Shown here: positions 52,387 to 62,337 of the stretch, in pieces
How the letters are laid out: the number at the start of each line of letters is the position of its first letter
How positions within the stretch are numbered: position 1 is the first letter of the stretch
Translations under genes and position numbers: made by a program
Notes under the pieces: model-generated
What the model saw: the letters and a program-made list of their open reading frames with translations, nothing else
What the model was told of the DNA's origin: nothing
Database searches by the model: none
Assembly: GCF_000814765.1 (NCBI RefSeq)
Contig: NZ_JWIC01000005.1
Location: 682,001 to 746,000, forward strand
DNA length: 64,000 nucleotides
Direction: 5' to 3'
Source: Pseudoalteromonas luteoviolacea
Lineage (GTDB): Bacteria; Pseudomonadota; Gammaproteobacteria; Enterobacterales; Alteromonadaceae

Positions 52387-52797
52387 ATGACCTCCGCAAT
52401 TGAACAAAAAATTATTGACGCTCCTGAATCAGACTATATGAATGACGAGCAATTGGCATTTTTTAAAGACCTACTCATTGAGTTACACGACACAACCCGA
52501 GCCCGAATAAAAGAAGCCAAAGAGGAAATGCTTAACCCACCCGATTTACCTGACTTTAACGACAGAGCTTCGTGGGAAGAGCAATGTGAGCTACTTATGC
52601 GCATTGTTGACAGAGAGCAAAAATTACTGCCTAAAATTCAACTCTCCCTTGAGCGGATCCGTTTAGGCACCTATGGATATTGCCTTGAAACCGGCGAACC
52701 TATCGGTGTCCAACGACTGATGGCAAGACCGACAGCAGAATACTGCATTGACGTCAAAGCATGCCAAGAGATGAAGGAACATTTAATTCGGTCTTAA
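52387..52797 (+). CDS. dksA2: DksA2-like, zinc-independent RNA polymerase-binding protein
   Basis: 136 residues with the DksA coiled coil (E-L-H-D-T-T-R-A-R-I-K-E-A, D-R-A-S-W-E-E) and the C-terminal zinc-finger region. That region reads G-Y-C-L-E-T-G-E-P-I and E-Y-C-I-D-V-K-A, so only two of the four zinc Cys remain (second to Thr, fourth to Val). This is the pattern of zinc-free DksA2, which replaces DksA under zinc starvation. The perfect Zur-like box upstream agrees. Confidence 0.85.
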   Translation: MTSAIEQKIIDAPESDYMNDEQLAFFKDLLIELHDTTRARIKEAKEEMLNPPDLPDFNDRASWEEQCELLMRIVDREQKLLPKIQLSLERIRLGTYGYCLETGEPIGVQRLMARPTAEYCIDVKACQEMKEHLIRS

Positions 52798-52841
52798 TAG
52801 ACACTTTCATCCTTTTCCTAGTAACAATAAGGTAGCAAGTT

Positions 52842-54050
52842 ATGTTACATACACCGTCAAAATTACCTGTTACAGTACTTTCCGGTTTTCTTGGAGCGGG
52901 GAAAACCACCCTATTAAACCACATACTCAATAACCGAGATGGACTGAAAATAGCGGTTATTGTGAATGATATGAGCGAAATTAATATCGATGCCGCCACC
53001 GTTAAAAATGAAATCGGCGTTAATCGAGCAGAAGAAAAGCTCGTAGAAATGAGCAATGGCTGTATTTGCTGCACGCTGCGAGAAGACTTACTCGAAGAAA
53101 TCACCCAGCTCGCCAAAGAAGGGAAATACGATTACCTCGTTATTGAATCCACAGGCATATCTGAGCCTCTCCCGGTGGCTGAAACCTTCACCTTTACCGA
53201 TGAAGACGGCCAAAGCTTATCTAATGTCGCCACATTAGATACCATGGTGACGGTTGTCGATGCCCTTAACTTTTTAAAAGATTACGACCAAGCCCGTTAC
53301 TTGCAAGAAGTAGGAGAGAGCTTAGGTGAAGACGATCACCGCAATGTAGCTGATTTATTAGTTGACCAAATAGAGTTTGCTGATGTGATTGTGATCAGCA
53401 AAACCGATCTGGTTTCTGAGACAGAGCTGCGTCGTCTTCAGAGCATCCTAAGCACACTTAATACCGAAGCCATGCAAATTCCTGTATTAAACGGCCAAGT
53501 ACCGCTCAAACAGATCCTTGCAACAGGCAAGTTCAGTTTTGAAAAAGCGCAGCTTTCACCGGGCTGGTTAAAAGAGCTACGTGGTGAGCATGTACCAGAA
53601 ACGGAAGAATTTGGTATCAGCAGTTTTGTGTATGCCGCACGCAAACCCTTTCACCCACAACGATTTTATGACTTTTTACACAGCAAAGACAAAAAAGGTA
53701 AGCTCATCCGCTCTAAAGGCTTTTTTTGGCTTGCATCGCGTCCCCAGTTTGCTGGTAGCTGGAATCAAGCAGGTGGCATGGCGCAATATGGCGTGGCTGG
53801 CCTCTTTTGGAAAGCCGTCCCTCAAGCGCAGTGGCCGACCGACCCAGAATACATTGATGCAATACAAGAGATGTGGGAAGAACCCTACGGCGACATGCGT
53901 CAAGAGCTCGTATTTATTGGCCAAAGGCTCGATAAACAAGCAATTATCGACGCGCTGAATGCGTGTTTGTTAACTGAAGAAGAAATGGCACTCGGTATGC
54001 AGCTTTGGAGTACGCTGCCTGATCCATTCCCAGAGTGGGAAACAAGGTAG
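52842..54050 (+). CDS. zigA: COG0523 GTP-dependent zinc metallochaperone (ZigA/YciC type)
   Basis: 402 residues. P-loop [12 protein letters not shown], the metal motif G-C-I-C-C (C-x-C-C, about residue 72), E-S-T-G-I-S-E-P, and S-K-T-D in the G4 position. The C-terminal CobW_C domain starts near 250 (R-K-P-F-H-P-Q-R-F). It follows dksA2 by 44 bases, so it is presumably in the same Zur-controlled operon. Such proteins are thought to deliver zinc to client enzymes when zinc is scarce. Confidence 0.88.
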   Translation: MLHTPSKLPVTVLSGFLGAGKTTLLNHILNNRDGLKIAVIVNDMSEINIDAATVKNEIGVNRAEEKLVEMSNGCICCTLREDLLEEITQLAKEGKYDYLVIESTGISEPLPVAETFTFTDEDGQSLSNVATLDTMVTVVDALNFLKDYDQARYLQEVGESLGEDDHRNVADLLVDQIEFADVIVISKTDLVSETELRRLQSILSTLNTEAMQIPVLNGQVPLKQILATGKFSFEKAQLSPGWLKELRGEHVPETEEFGISSFVYAARKPFHPQRFYDFLHSKDKKGKLIRSKGFFWLASRPQFAGSWNQAGGMAQYGVAGLFWKAVPQAQWPTDPEYIDAIQEMWEEPYGDMRQELVFIGQRLDKQAIIDALNACLLTEEEMALGMQLWSTLPDPFPEWETR

Positions 54051-54064
54051 ACGTAGCGTGTAAC

Positions 54065-54092
54065 GAGGCAGCTCAACCAAAAGCGCTGCCTC
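54065..54092. terminator. Bidirectional hairpin between convergent genes
   Basis: GAGGCAGC and GCTGCCTC form a perfect 8-bp stem with a 12-base loop between the COG0523 and TerB-like genes. Confidence 0.55.
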
Positions 54093-54112
54093 AACTTTAC
54101 CTTATCGGCCTA

Positions 54113-54505
54113 TCAAAGCTCAGCCTCTAACATGGCAAGGGCGCGTTTTTCGGCATCATCCACGACACCGTCGGCCTCGATAACTTTAATGACGAGCTCT
54201 TTGACAAATTTTCGCATAGGCTCATCAACAATATGGTGCATGCGATGTTGAATAAACGACTCAATGTCATTTTGCTGTACCGCCAACACCGATTTACTCA
54301 GACTGTCTTCAAAATAGTCTTCCAATGCTATTGTCGAATTCCACTGAAGTTGGTTAGCCCATTCATACACTACACGCTTTTCGCTGTCGTCTATTTTGCC
54401 ATCTACACCGATAAACAATAAGGCGAGGTCCAATAGCGACTCTTTTTGTAATTGATCAATACAAATGCCCGTATCAAAATGACTTAATAGTTGCTCAAAT
54501 TTCAT
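54113..54505 (-). CDS. TerB-like tellurite-resistance-family protein
   Basis: 130 residues, helical. Two internal repeats hold acidic loops, G-V-D-G-K-I-D-D-S-E-K and E-A-D-G-V-V-D-D-A-E-K, typical of TerB and TerB-like domains, which probably bind metal through these Asp residues. Single gene, not in a ter operon. Function in this setting unknown. Confidence 0.75.
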   Translation of the reverse strand: MKFEQLLSHFDTGICIDQLQKESLLDLALLFIGVDGKIDDSEKRVVYEWANQLQWNSTIALEDYFEDSLSKSVLAVQQNDIESFIQHRMHHIVDEPMRKFVKELVIKVIEADGVVDDAEKRALAMLEAEL

Positions 54506-54674
54506 TATTTCACCTGTCCTTTTTGTCCAAAATCACACTGACAATAACCTTAATCTACTTTTTTACGTTTGTCATAACAATTTAGCGCAGTGCAACAGTC
54601 ATTACTTTTAACAACGTCATTCACACAACTTTAGTGCAAACTATTAATAGCAACATGCCAAAACTCACATAGGT
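54506..54674. other. Spacer, nothing recognised
   Basis: No gene seen between the TerB-like start and the protease remnant. Confidence 0.4.
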
Positions 54675-54920
54675 CATGTCAAATATAAAGCGGTTTCTTC
54701 AGGAAACGCCCTCTTTTTCGGCGCTGACGCAGGGGATCCCGATGGCGACACTCTCACCCGCAATTGGGCGCACACGTTGGGGACTACAACCTCAGTGCCA
54801 GATAAAACCGAACAGTTGGGTTTTACTGCCCTAGAGGTGATTCACACCAAGAGTTGGATGCTTACCGTAACGATCACAGATGTTTTTGGGTTATCTCAAT
54901 CTAAAAAATCAGCTTTATAG
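54675..54920 (+). pseudogene. Remnant of a PKD/cadherin-like domain, related to the next protease
   Basis: One frame encodes D-P-D-G-D-T-L-T-R-N-W-A, L-G-F-T-A, then L-T-V-T-I-T-D-V-F-G-L-S-Q-S, and ends at 54920. It closely parallels the last domain of the S1 protease downstream (S-D-P-D-N-D-E-I-T-Y-T-W, L-T-V-T-D-S-F-G-L-T-A-S). There is no start or protease domain, so it is the leftover 3' end of a duplicated gene. Confidence 0.65.
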
Positions 54921-55203
54921 TGAAAGCTAAACACAACAGCGGTGTATTTAGTGATATCGCGTCACTGCTGATACTAACGATATAAATCATATTTACACAT
55001 TATTTATGGCACCACTTACCATTAATATATTAATAGTTATAAATATTTAAAATTATCACTTCGATTATTGGGAATTAAATATTAAAATAGGCGAGATCAA
55101 AAAACACACAAAAGAATACATTTTTAAACAATATTGTTCTGATGTAGCTCATATTCTATGAGTTTCTTTAAGTAAATAATTTAACCAGAAAATAGGACTG
55201 ACA
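54921..55203. other. Promoter region of the S1 protease gene
   Basis: AT-rich with no gene. AATAGGACTGACA precedes the ATG at 55204 as a weak ribosome site. Confidence 0.4.
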
Positions 55204-57489
55204 ATGCTCGCTAAGTTGAAAGGATTGCTTCTTATCGTGACCATAACTATTCCAGCCATTGGTACTGCGATTGAACAAAATTCCCCATTAAAAGCCCCTA
55301 ACACACTCCTGCCTTCGTCAGAAGTGACTCCTTATATAGTTGGAGGTCATGAAACAACGCCCTTTAATTACCCATTTATTGGCAGTTTACAAAAAAATGG
55401 CGTGCATAGCTGTGGGGTCACATTTATTGGCGACAACAAAGTGCTTACCGCAGCCCACTGCGTGCGAAATGGTTACACTGAGTCCTTCACTGTGAAGTTT
55501 GGAGGACATGACCTGAGTGAACCAACACAATGGCAAACCTATCACGTATTGCGTCAATTCATGCACGACGACTACGATTGGATTTTTACCGATGAAAGAG
55601 CTTATGACATTGCTATTTTGGAACTAGATCGCCCAGTTGAAAACATCACACCAATAAAACTGGCTAACCCAGCAGTACGTAATAACCTAGTGGCGGGCGA
55701 AACGCTCAAAGTAATGGGATGGGGCCGCTTAAATTATAACGGCAGTCTGCCAAGCAAGCTTCAGGAAGTCGATTTGCAATATATCCCTAACGACCTTTGT
55801 AACGATGTAGATCATTATGACGGTGATATCACGGCTTCTATGATGTGTGCAGGTGTTGAAGCCGGAGACAAAAGCCCATGCAATGGTGATAGCGGTGGCC
55901 CACTTATCGTCAAAAAAGAAAATGAATGGGTTCAGGTTGGCGTCGTAAGCTGGGGTTTTCGCTGCGGTGCACCTAATAAGCCGGGGGTATTTGCCGATGT
56001 AGCAAATTTATCTGATTGGCTGTTTGGACGGACAATTGAATTTGGTTTTGAAACTGAAACGCAACATGCCTTCATTCAAGAAGAAGCACCCACTATTTTA
56101 ACAGGCGAATTCACCAATACCCTAAACACACCCGTTAACATTACCAATGTCAAATTTGCTGATAACGCAGATCCCGACTACATACACCCCAATCCATCTA
56201 ACGTAGCGCTTGTCGAACAAACCTGCACTAACACTCCCCTTGCTTCTCAACAAACATGTCAATTTAGCGCTCAGTTACCAGAACAACATCATCATAGCTA
56301 TTACAAAGTATATGTGGACATAAACTCACCGGTAGAAGCTCGCTATTATGAGCATTTACACTATTACAAAACCCGCGAAATCGAAGAAGATGTCAATCAG
56401 CACTTATCGAGTCCAACACACATAAAATGGTCAACAGGCGGAGAGGCAAACTGGTATACAGCAACCACTGACGACGGAGAAAAGGTCCTAGTTAGTGGAG
56501 ATATGATAGATAATTCAGACGACCCTGATCATAAACTCGCTTGGCAAAAAACCTACATAACTGCTGACATTGATAATGTGCATATCAGCGCGGTCAGTTT
56601 TGACTATCTTATTTCCAGTGAAAAATATGAAGACTATGTCGATATTTTCCACAATGGCAAGCAGCTACTTAGAGACAGTGGCCTCCAAGAAACCAAGGCA
56701 AATATTCACATTGAATTGGAAGCAGGTCCAAATCAAATTGCGATCTTATACAACAAAGGGTACAACACCTCCGAAGGGAGTGATAATGTCACTATTTATA
56801 ACTTTTCGACCACCTTTGTAAATGAAGTACCCAAAGCGATTGTTGCACATTCAGATGTTGAGGTACGCAGTGAGCTAGACTTTGCATTAGACGCCACCCA
56901 ATCCACTGATCCAGACGGTGATAACTTGACCTACCAATGGCATGAAATGAATTCGCCTGATGACATCATCGGCACAGAAGACACCTTGCAACTCAGTGCT
57001 GAAAAAGTAGCCGTAGATACAGTAAAAACCTATCAAGTAACAGTCACGGATGAATATGAAGCCGCGACCACAGCACAAGTGACGGTGCGCATACGTGCAA
57101 ACAAAGCGCCTGAAGTCACTTTAGCGAGCGATACACAAACAGTATCTATTGGCAATGAAGTCGTTATTACTTCAACGTCTTCAGATCCTGATAACGACGA
57201 AATAACTTATACATGGAAGCAAACTGCGGGGACGCAAATCACACTCCCTCAAAATACCCAGCAATTAAAATTTACAGCCCCGCAAGTAACACAAAATGAA
57301 ACGTTAACTTTTGCACTGACTGTGACTGACTCATTTGGCCTCACAGCCTCACATGAAATAAACATAAACGTTGCGGCCCCTGCGTCCAGGCCAAATAATG
57401 ACCCAGGCAGTAGTGGTTCATTCGGCCTCTTCAGCATAGGTGTACTAGCGCTACTTATTCGATTAAGACGCTTCAACTTAACACGTTAA
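55204..57489 (+). CDS. Secreted trypsin-like S1 protease with PKD-like domains and GlyGly-CTERM
   Basis: 761 residues with a signal peptide (1-21). The S1 domain begins after Y-I-V-G-G-H-E. The triad is His in L-T-A-A-H-C (about 85), Asp in Y-D-I-A-I-L-E-L (about 136) and Ser in C-N-G-D-S-G-G-P (about 230). A beta-sandwich and two PKD/cadherin-like domains follow. The C-terminus G-S-S-G-S-F-G plus a hydrophobic segment and R-L-R-R is a GlyGly-CTERM tag, processed by rhombosortase after type II secretion. It is probably an exported protease held at the surface. Confidence 0.9.
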   Translation: MLAKLKGLLLIVTITIPAIGTAIEQNSPLKAPNTLLPSSEVTPYIVGGHETTPFNYPFIGSLQKNGVHSCGVTFIGDNKVLTAAHCVRNGYTESFTVKFGGHDLSEPTQWQTYHVLRQFMHDDYDWIFTDERAYDIAILELDRPVENITPIKLANPAVRNNLVAGETLKVMGWGRLNYNGSLPSKLQEVDLQYIPNDLCNDVDHYDGDITASMMCAGVEAGDKSPCNGDSGGPLIVKKENEWVQVGVVSWGFRCGAPNKPGVFADVANLSDWLFGRTIEFGFETETQHAFIQEEAPTILTGEFTNTLNTPVNITNVKFADNADPDYIHPNPSNVALVEQTCTNTPLASQQTCQFSAQLPEQHHHSYYKVYVDINSPVEARYYEHLHYYKTREIEEDVNQHLSSPTHIKWSTGGEANWYTATTDDGEKVLVSGDMIDNSDDPDHKLAWQKTYITADIDNVHISAVSFDYLISSEKYEDYVDIFHNGKQLLRDSGLQETKANIHIELEAGPNQIAILYNKGYNTSEGSDNVTIYNFSTTFVNEVPKAIVAHSDVEVRSELDFALDATQSTDPDGDNLTYQWHEMNSPDDIIGTEDTLQLSAEKVAVDTVKTYQVTVTDEYEAATTAQVTVRIRANKAPEVTLASDTQTVSIGNEVVITSTSSDPDNDEITYTWKQTAGTQITLPQNTQQLKFTAPQVTQNETLTFALTVTDSFGLTASHEININVAAPASRPNNDPGSSGSFGLFSIGVLALLIRLRRFNLTR

Positions 57490-57502
57490 ATTAACGCGGT
57501 TT

Positions 57503-57540
57503 GAGTAAAAGCCTTCATGCTATGTCGGCTTTTACTCATT
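57503..57540 (+). terminator. Terminator of the S1 protease gene
   Basis: GAGTAAAAGCC (57503-57513) pairs perfectly with GGCTTTTACTC (57527-57537), loop 13 bases, then ATTTATT. Confidence 0.65.
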
Positions 57541-57774
57541 TATTAGGATCGATCAATCGATAAAGCACCTCCCTTTCCCCACATTCATGCTTAATTTGGC
57601 GCCATGACCTATGGATTTTTTCATTCCTAAAATGAAATTTTGATTTCGATATGGCTTTGCATTTTGAAAACCCGCAAAACACAAACAAAAAAATAACAAT
57701 AATATTAGTAACTTAAGGTTGGCACTGCGATTGCAATCAGTTAAATCAGCAAAAATTGCATCTTGGAGAAAGTC

Positions 57775-59841
57775 ATGAAATACAAACTATTAAGCTTGTG
57801 CCTTTTGTCTGCAGGCGTGAATGCAGCACCGTTCGATACTTGCCCTTCTAAAGCATTTTTAGTGCAAGGAAATACAGCATCTATATACGGCGTAAATTTA
57901 GTATCCGGCGCATTCACAGAGTTCGCACAAAGCGTTGGCACCAACAACAAGCTTAACGGGTTTGGATTCAGTCTCCACGACCGTTACCTCTATGGTTGGG
58001 ATTACAGCCGCAAAGACATCGGTCGTGTTGGTAAAGACTATACATTAGAACCATTAAATACTATCGGCTTCCCTGACACCAACTTCTACGTTGGCGATGT
58101 CGCAATTCACGAAAATGCATATTATGTTTACAGAAAAGGGAGTTCATACGGTTTATACCGTGTCTCGCTGGATGAAACAAGCAACGACTATTTGCAAGCA
58201 ACGCGTATCATCAATGGTGGGGATCTTAACCTAAACATCTTTGATATGGCGTTTGCCCCCAATGGCGAAGCTGGCATGGCTTATAGTGTAGATAGCAACG
58301 GTAATTTACATCGCATTAATGCCACAACAGGTGAAAGTACTATGCTTGGTAACGTAGGCCAGTCGGGTACTTTTGGTGCTGTATATTTCGATATCGATAA
58401 CAACTTTTATATCAGTCGTAACCAAGATGGTCATATCTATCAAGTAAACATAGATGACCCAGCAGACACGCAGCTATTTGCCTATGGCCCAAGTTCAGGT
58501 TCTAATGATGGCGCACGCTGCGCAACTGCCCCGATTATTGATGAAAGTGAAGATCCCACCATGGACTATGGCGATGCACCTGAAAGCTACGGCACGTCTT
58601 TAGCTGAAAATGGCGCCCGCCACGTTGCAGGAGATCTATACTTTGGCGATGGCGTAAGCGCAGAGCATTTACCACAAGCGCAAGATGATGACGATGGCGT
58701 TAGCTTCGTTACAAGCATTGAAACAGGGTATGATGCACTCATCTCATTTACACTCTCTACTAACGGCTACGTTAACGCTTGGGTAGACTGGAACCAAGAC
58801 GGTGAATTCCAATCATCTGAACGAATCATCAGCGAACTTTCCGGTGTTGCTGGCGAAAACCGAGTGTTAATACCTGTGCCGGTTGACGCACTTGAAGGTA
58901 ACACTTGGGCACGCTTTAGAGTATCAAACAACCAAGATATTGCGCCAACAGGCGGGGTGGATACCGGTGAAGTAGAAGATATCTCAGTGTCAGTGGTTGC
59001 AAGCAGCTTAATCGAGTCGTCAACCGCTTGGCAAACCGCCGCGTTTGAAGACTTATGGCCACAAAAAGGCGATTATGATTTCAACGATGTGGTCGTCAGA
59101 TACCGCGCAACAACAGGCCAGATTGGTAATCAAGTCGTTCGATACAAAGTCGAAGGTGCATTAGTTGCCGTTGGTGCCGGTTACCACAATGCATTTGCTC
59201 TGCGCTTTAAAGACATAGCTCGAAATCATGTCAATGAGGCACAAATTAAGTTAACCGTTGATGGCGTGGAATCTCAAACTAGTCCGCTTGAAGCGAATCG
59301 AAACGAAGCGATCGCCATCATTTTTGCTGACACCAGAGAAATGGTGCCTACACAAGAAGGCTGTAAATTCTTCCGAACAGAAGAAGGCTGTAGTGATATT
59401 CAACGCGCACCGATTCCGTTTGAGCTGACTCTACCATTGTCGACCACGTACAGCGCCAATGTAGCGACACTAGACAAATTAGACCCATTCATTTTCGCAG
59501 TAGACGGTCATTACCACGGTCCATATGTTGACAGCAATAATGGTCGCGGCTGGGAAGTACACTTGAAAAACCAAGCGCCAACAGAAGCATTTGACAGTAG
59601 CTATCTTGACCAAGGCGACGATACATCATCTACAAATGGGTACTTTCAAACTGGCACTGGGTTACCTTGGGCACTGATCATCGATACCGATTGGCAGCAT
59701 CCAAAAGAGCGCGTTGAGATGTCCATTGCATACCCGCAATTTGTAGAGTTCGCATCATCAGCTGGCCAGAGCAACGTGACTTGGTTTGAAAATCCTGTCG
59801 CAAATTACCAATACACCATCAGCAGCGCATCACAAAACTAG
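57775..59841 (+). CDS. LruC-domain surface protein with GEVED domain
   Basis: 688 residues from the ATG preceded by TTGGAG. Signal peptide 1-16. A propeller-like N-terminal part (Y-G-V-N-L-V-S-G-A-F...G-W-D-Y-S) resembles DUF6923. A GEVED domain follows (A-W-V-D-W-N-Q-D-G-E-F, G-E-V-E-D-I-S-V). The LruC domain has D-L-W-P-Q-K-G-D-Y-D-F-N-D-V-V-V-R-Y near 430. These are calcium-loop-rich surface modules. It is cotranscribed with the following lipoprotein. It probably acts in adhesion or matrix. Confidence 0.83.
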   Translation: MKYKLLSLCLLSAGVNAAPFDTCPSKAFLVQGNTASIYGVNLVSGAFTEFAQSVGTNNKLNGFGFSLHDRYLYGWDYSRKDIGRVGKDYTLEPLNTIGFPDTNFYVGDVAIHENAYYVYRKGSSYGLYRVSLDETSNDYLQATRIINGGDLNLNIFDMAFAPNGEAGMAYSVDSNGNLHRINATTGESTMLGNVGQSGTFGAVYFDIDNNFYISRNQDGHIYQVNIDDPADTQLFAYGPSSGSNDGARCATAPIIDESEDPTMDYGDAPESYGTSLAENGARHVAGDLYFGDGVSAEHLPQAQDDDDGVSFVTSIETGYDALISFTLSTNGYVNAWVDWNQDGEFQSSERIISELSGVAGENRVLIPVPVDALEGNTWARFRVSNNQDIAPTGGVDTGEVEDISVSVVASSLIESSTAWQTAAFEDLWPQKGDYDFNDVVVRYRATTGQIGNQVVRYKVEGALVAVGAGYHNAFALRFKDIARNHVNEAQIKLTVDGVESQTSPLEANRNEAIAIIFADTREMVPTQEGCKFFRTEEGCSDIQRAPIPFELTLPLSTTYSANVATLDKLDPFIFAVDGHYHGPYVDSNNGRGWEVHLKNQAPTEAFDSSYLDQGDDTSSTNGYFQTGTGLPWALIIDTDWQHPKERVEMSIAYPQFVEFASSAGQSNVTWFENPVANYQYTISSASQN

Positions 59842-59850
59842 GAGCAGACC

Positions 59851-60381
59851 ATGAACAAGTTAATTATCACTCTAATGACATTAGTACTTACAGCATGTGG
59901 CGGCGGTTCAGGTGGCTCTGAAGGTCAAAGTAACCCGACGACAACAACGTCAAGTAATAGCACGGCAGCAGCGCCTGCAGCAACAAGTTCGAGCACACCA
60001 GATGCGGTGCCACAAGACACGACTGACGCAGGTGACACGGCAGCAACACAACCACAAGGTGAAGGAATGGATAGCATGGATGTTGATGTTACTTTCGATT
60101 TTAGAAGTAATGTCGCCGTAGAGGTTACATTTGGTCAGAACCTAGTAAGTGAACGTGCTTTCGTAAACATCTGCAAACAAGGTGAGAGCATGACAAATAC
60201 AAGTAACTGTTTTTTGAGAGCACCACTGGATAGTAACGGTTTTACAACACAAATCCAGTTACCTCACGCAGATCAGAAACTCAAAGCGGAGATTTGGTTC
60301 TACAGCACAACAAAAGAGCCACTGGTATACAACTGGGAGATAGATGCAAGCCAAGAACAACAAGTTTGGAACATTAACTAA
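59851..60381 (+). CDS. Small lipoprotein with Ser/Thr/Ala-rich linker
   Basis: 176 residues. Lipobox V-L-T-A-C at residues 12-16, then G-G-G-S-G-G and a low-complexity linker to about residue 75. A compact beta domain with two Cys follows (N-I-C-K-Q-G, N-C-F-L-R-A). It starts 9 bases after the LruC gene, with AGGAG upstream. It probably anchors or partners the LruC protein. Confidence 0.75.
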   Translation: MNKLIITLMTLVLTACGGGSGGSEGQSNPTTTTSSNSTAAAPAATSSSTPDAVPQDTTDAGDTAATQPQGEGMDSMDVDVTFDFRSNVAVEVTFGQNLVSERAFVNICKQGESMTNTSNCFLRAPLDSNGFTTQIQLPHADQKLKAEIWFYSTTKEPLVYNWEIDASQEQQVWNIN

Positions 60382-60393
60382 CAAACACCACAG

Positions 60394-60422
60394 GGGCATG
60401 ATAAACATCATGCTCTTTTTTA
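60394..60422 (+). terminator. Terminator of the LruC/lipoprotein operon
   Basis: GGGCATGAT (60394-60402) pairs with ATCATGCTC (60407-60415), loop AAAC, followed by TTTTTAT. Confidence 0.8.
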
Positions 60423-61004
60423 TTGTAACAATACGCTTTTACCTGCTAACAACACCTAAAAACTCATCATAAAATCCAACCCTATGAATTATGGGCACAC
60501 TTCTCCCTCTGATATGATGCAGATTGTTAAATTTTTGATGGTAAATACGACGAGTAATACTGATATATTATCGTACTAGGCTACCCATATTTTCAATATC
60601 ATTAGTTTATAATAAATCGAAAAAAACATATATTACATACCAAATCCTTGCAACACGATTAAAGTGATTAGTGACACTTTGTACTTTTAAAATTTTTTAA
60701 CTTTCTAGCGTCGTTAAGTCGATACCTTTCTAAAAACGCATTAGTAAATGCCTAAATGCATTTCTTAATTAACTAGATTCCCCCACCCTTTATCAATTAG
60801 ATAAAAAATAGCATAAGATTAAAAATAGAAATCGACATTTTAGTAAAAATAAACTTAATATAAGACTTTATCGCTAAAATTAATTATTCACATAATACTC
60901 TGCGTAGGAAAAACGTGAATTTCATAATAAGCAATATAAACAGCATTTATAGAAAGTTGTTTATAAAATGAGTAAATAAGAAAAGTGACCATAAGGCACA
61001 AATG
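60423..61004. other. AT-rich spacer, no gene
   Basis: About 580 bases rich in A/T with no supported reading frame. Confidence 0.5.
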
Positions 61005-61328
61005 ATGAAAGTTCGATATGAAAGCTCCATCAATGGTGTGATTGGCAACAAGTCAGCGAATTGTGTCAATCAATCGGCTGGGCAGAGCGACCCCCTGAAC
61101 AACTGCAACAGGCATTCAATACCAGCCCATTTAAATACTTTGCATATAAAGAGGGAAAATTAATTGGAGTCGTTATAACTGTAGATGACGGTCAATTTTA
61201 TGCGTGGATAGTAGACTTCGCAGTCAACCCAAAATACCAAGGACTTGAGGCTGGGAAAAGCAGCGCTCAGTCTATATTTTCCCAAGATCAGAAGAGCAAT
61301 TAAAAGAATTTTTTTCCGGAGTAAATAG
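61005..61328 (+). pseudogene. GNAT-type N-acetyltransferase, frameshifted
   Basis: The sequence reads M-K-V-R-Y-E-S-S-I-N, then shifts near 61037 into W-Q-Q-V-S-E-L-C-Q-S-I-G-W through V-D-F-A-V-N-P-K-Y-Q-G-L. It shifts again near 61255 into G-K-A-A-L-S-L-Y-F-P-K-I, ending at 61328. Start, core motif (V-x-P-x-Y-Q-G-x-G-x-G-K) and length agree with small GNAT enzymes. Two frame changes make it inactive unless the sequence has errors. Confidence 0.7.
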
Positions 61329-61454
61329 TGTGAACATTTAAAATGAGAAAGTATATAACAGTTATGATTCAAATAACCTGAATCATCTCTCATTATGAAA
61401 AGAGGAAAAAGCCTTGTCCATTGAGATCGACAAGGCTTAATAACAAAGAACGTA

Positions 61455-62036
61455 TTATTTACAGTAGTTTTCTACCACTTGGTAATTGTCTACTTCAACT
61501 TTCTTATACTTACTTTGCTCATCAGCAACTATCTCGAAAAGTTTAACGCCACACGTTTCTTTGCCATTTGGCAGCTCAATGTAATCGTACAGCGCCTCAT
61601 AGTTTGCATTTTCCACCGGTGTGAAAGTAATGATCTTTCGACACCAAGAATACAGCGCACCACCAGAATCAGTTTGACCAGGCGTGAAACCCGAGATCCC
61701 TACACCATTAAATTGAAATGAAAAAGGTTTTTGTGCCGGAATATACACTTCATTTTGATGTGAATCACCCAGTTTTTCGTCATATGCAGGCATATCTAAA
61801 CGGCTCAAGCTACGAACTAAGTTAGCTTTAACACCCAGTGTCGCTATATGCCCACCATGCTTAAACTCTGTTGAAATACAACTTTCTGACAAAGGAACTG
61901 CAACAAAGTTATTATTGCTTGGCACAGATGCTAAACGCAGCTTGGCGCTTGGACCATCAACCATTGGCTGAAGATACGGGTTTACTGCACAGCCAGACAG
62001 CAATGTAACTGCGGCCATCAAACTAATTTTTTTCAC
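61455..62036 (-). CDS. Lipoprotein, unknown function
   Basis: 193 residues from the GTG at 62036 with TGGAG 7 bases upstream; this gives a proper signal sequence, V-K-K-I-S-L-M-A-A-V-T, and lipobox L-L-S-G-C. The longer frame to 62114 would place it internally. The mature part is beta-rich, with Cys at C-I-S-T, W-C-R and T-C-G-V. No family recognised. Confidence 0.7.
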   Translation of the reverse strand: MKKISLMAAVTLLSGCAVNPYLQPMVDGPSAKLRLASVPSNNNFVAVPLSESCISTEFKHGGHIATLGVKANLVRSLSRLDMPAYDEKLGDSHQNEVYIPAQKPFSFQFNGVGISGFTPGQTDSGGALYSWCRKIITFTPVENANYEALYDYIELPNGKETCGVKLFEIVADEQSKYKKVEVDNYQVVENYCK

Positions 62037-62337
62037 AAAAAGTACTCCATTTGCAAGCTTAGACACATGGCTCAATCTAACTGAGAGGTAAGCTCCCAGT
62101 TGAGCATATGCCATTTTCGATGATTACAGAGAGATCATAAGTTTTTATGCATAAAAATTCAATAATCCAACCCAAAAAGGCAAAGTCATTATGTGTTATT
62201 GGAAAGGGAAACTATTTATAGTGAGCTAAGAGGATATAAATTTATTTAAAAAATAAAAAACTTTTCTTTTAAAAGCATTACCACATTATAATAACACAAC
62301 ATAATAGCCTATCCTTGGCTATTCTTATAAATACGAA

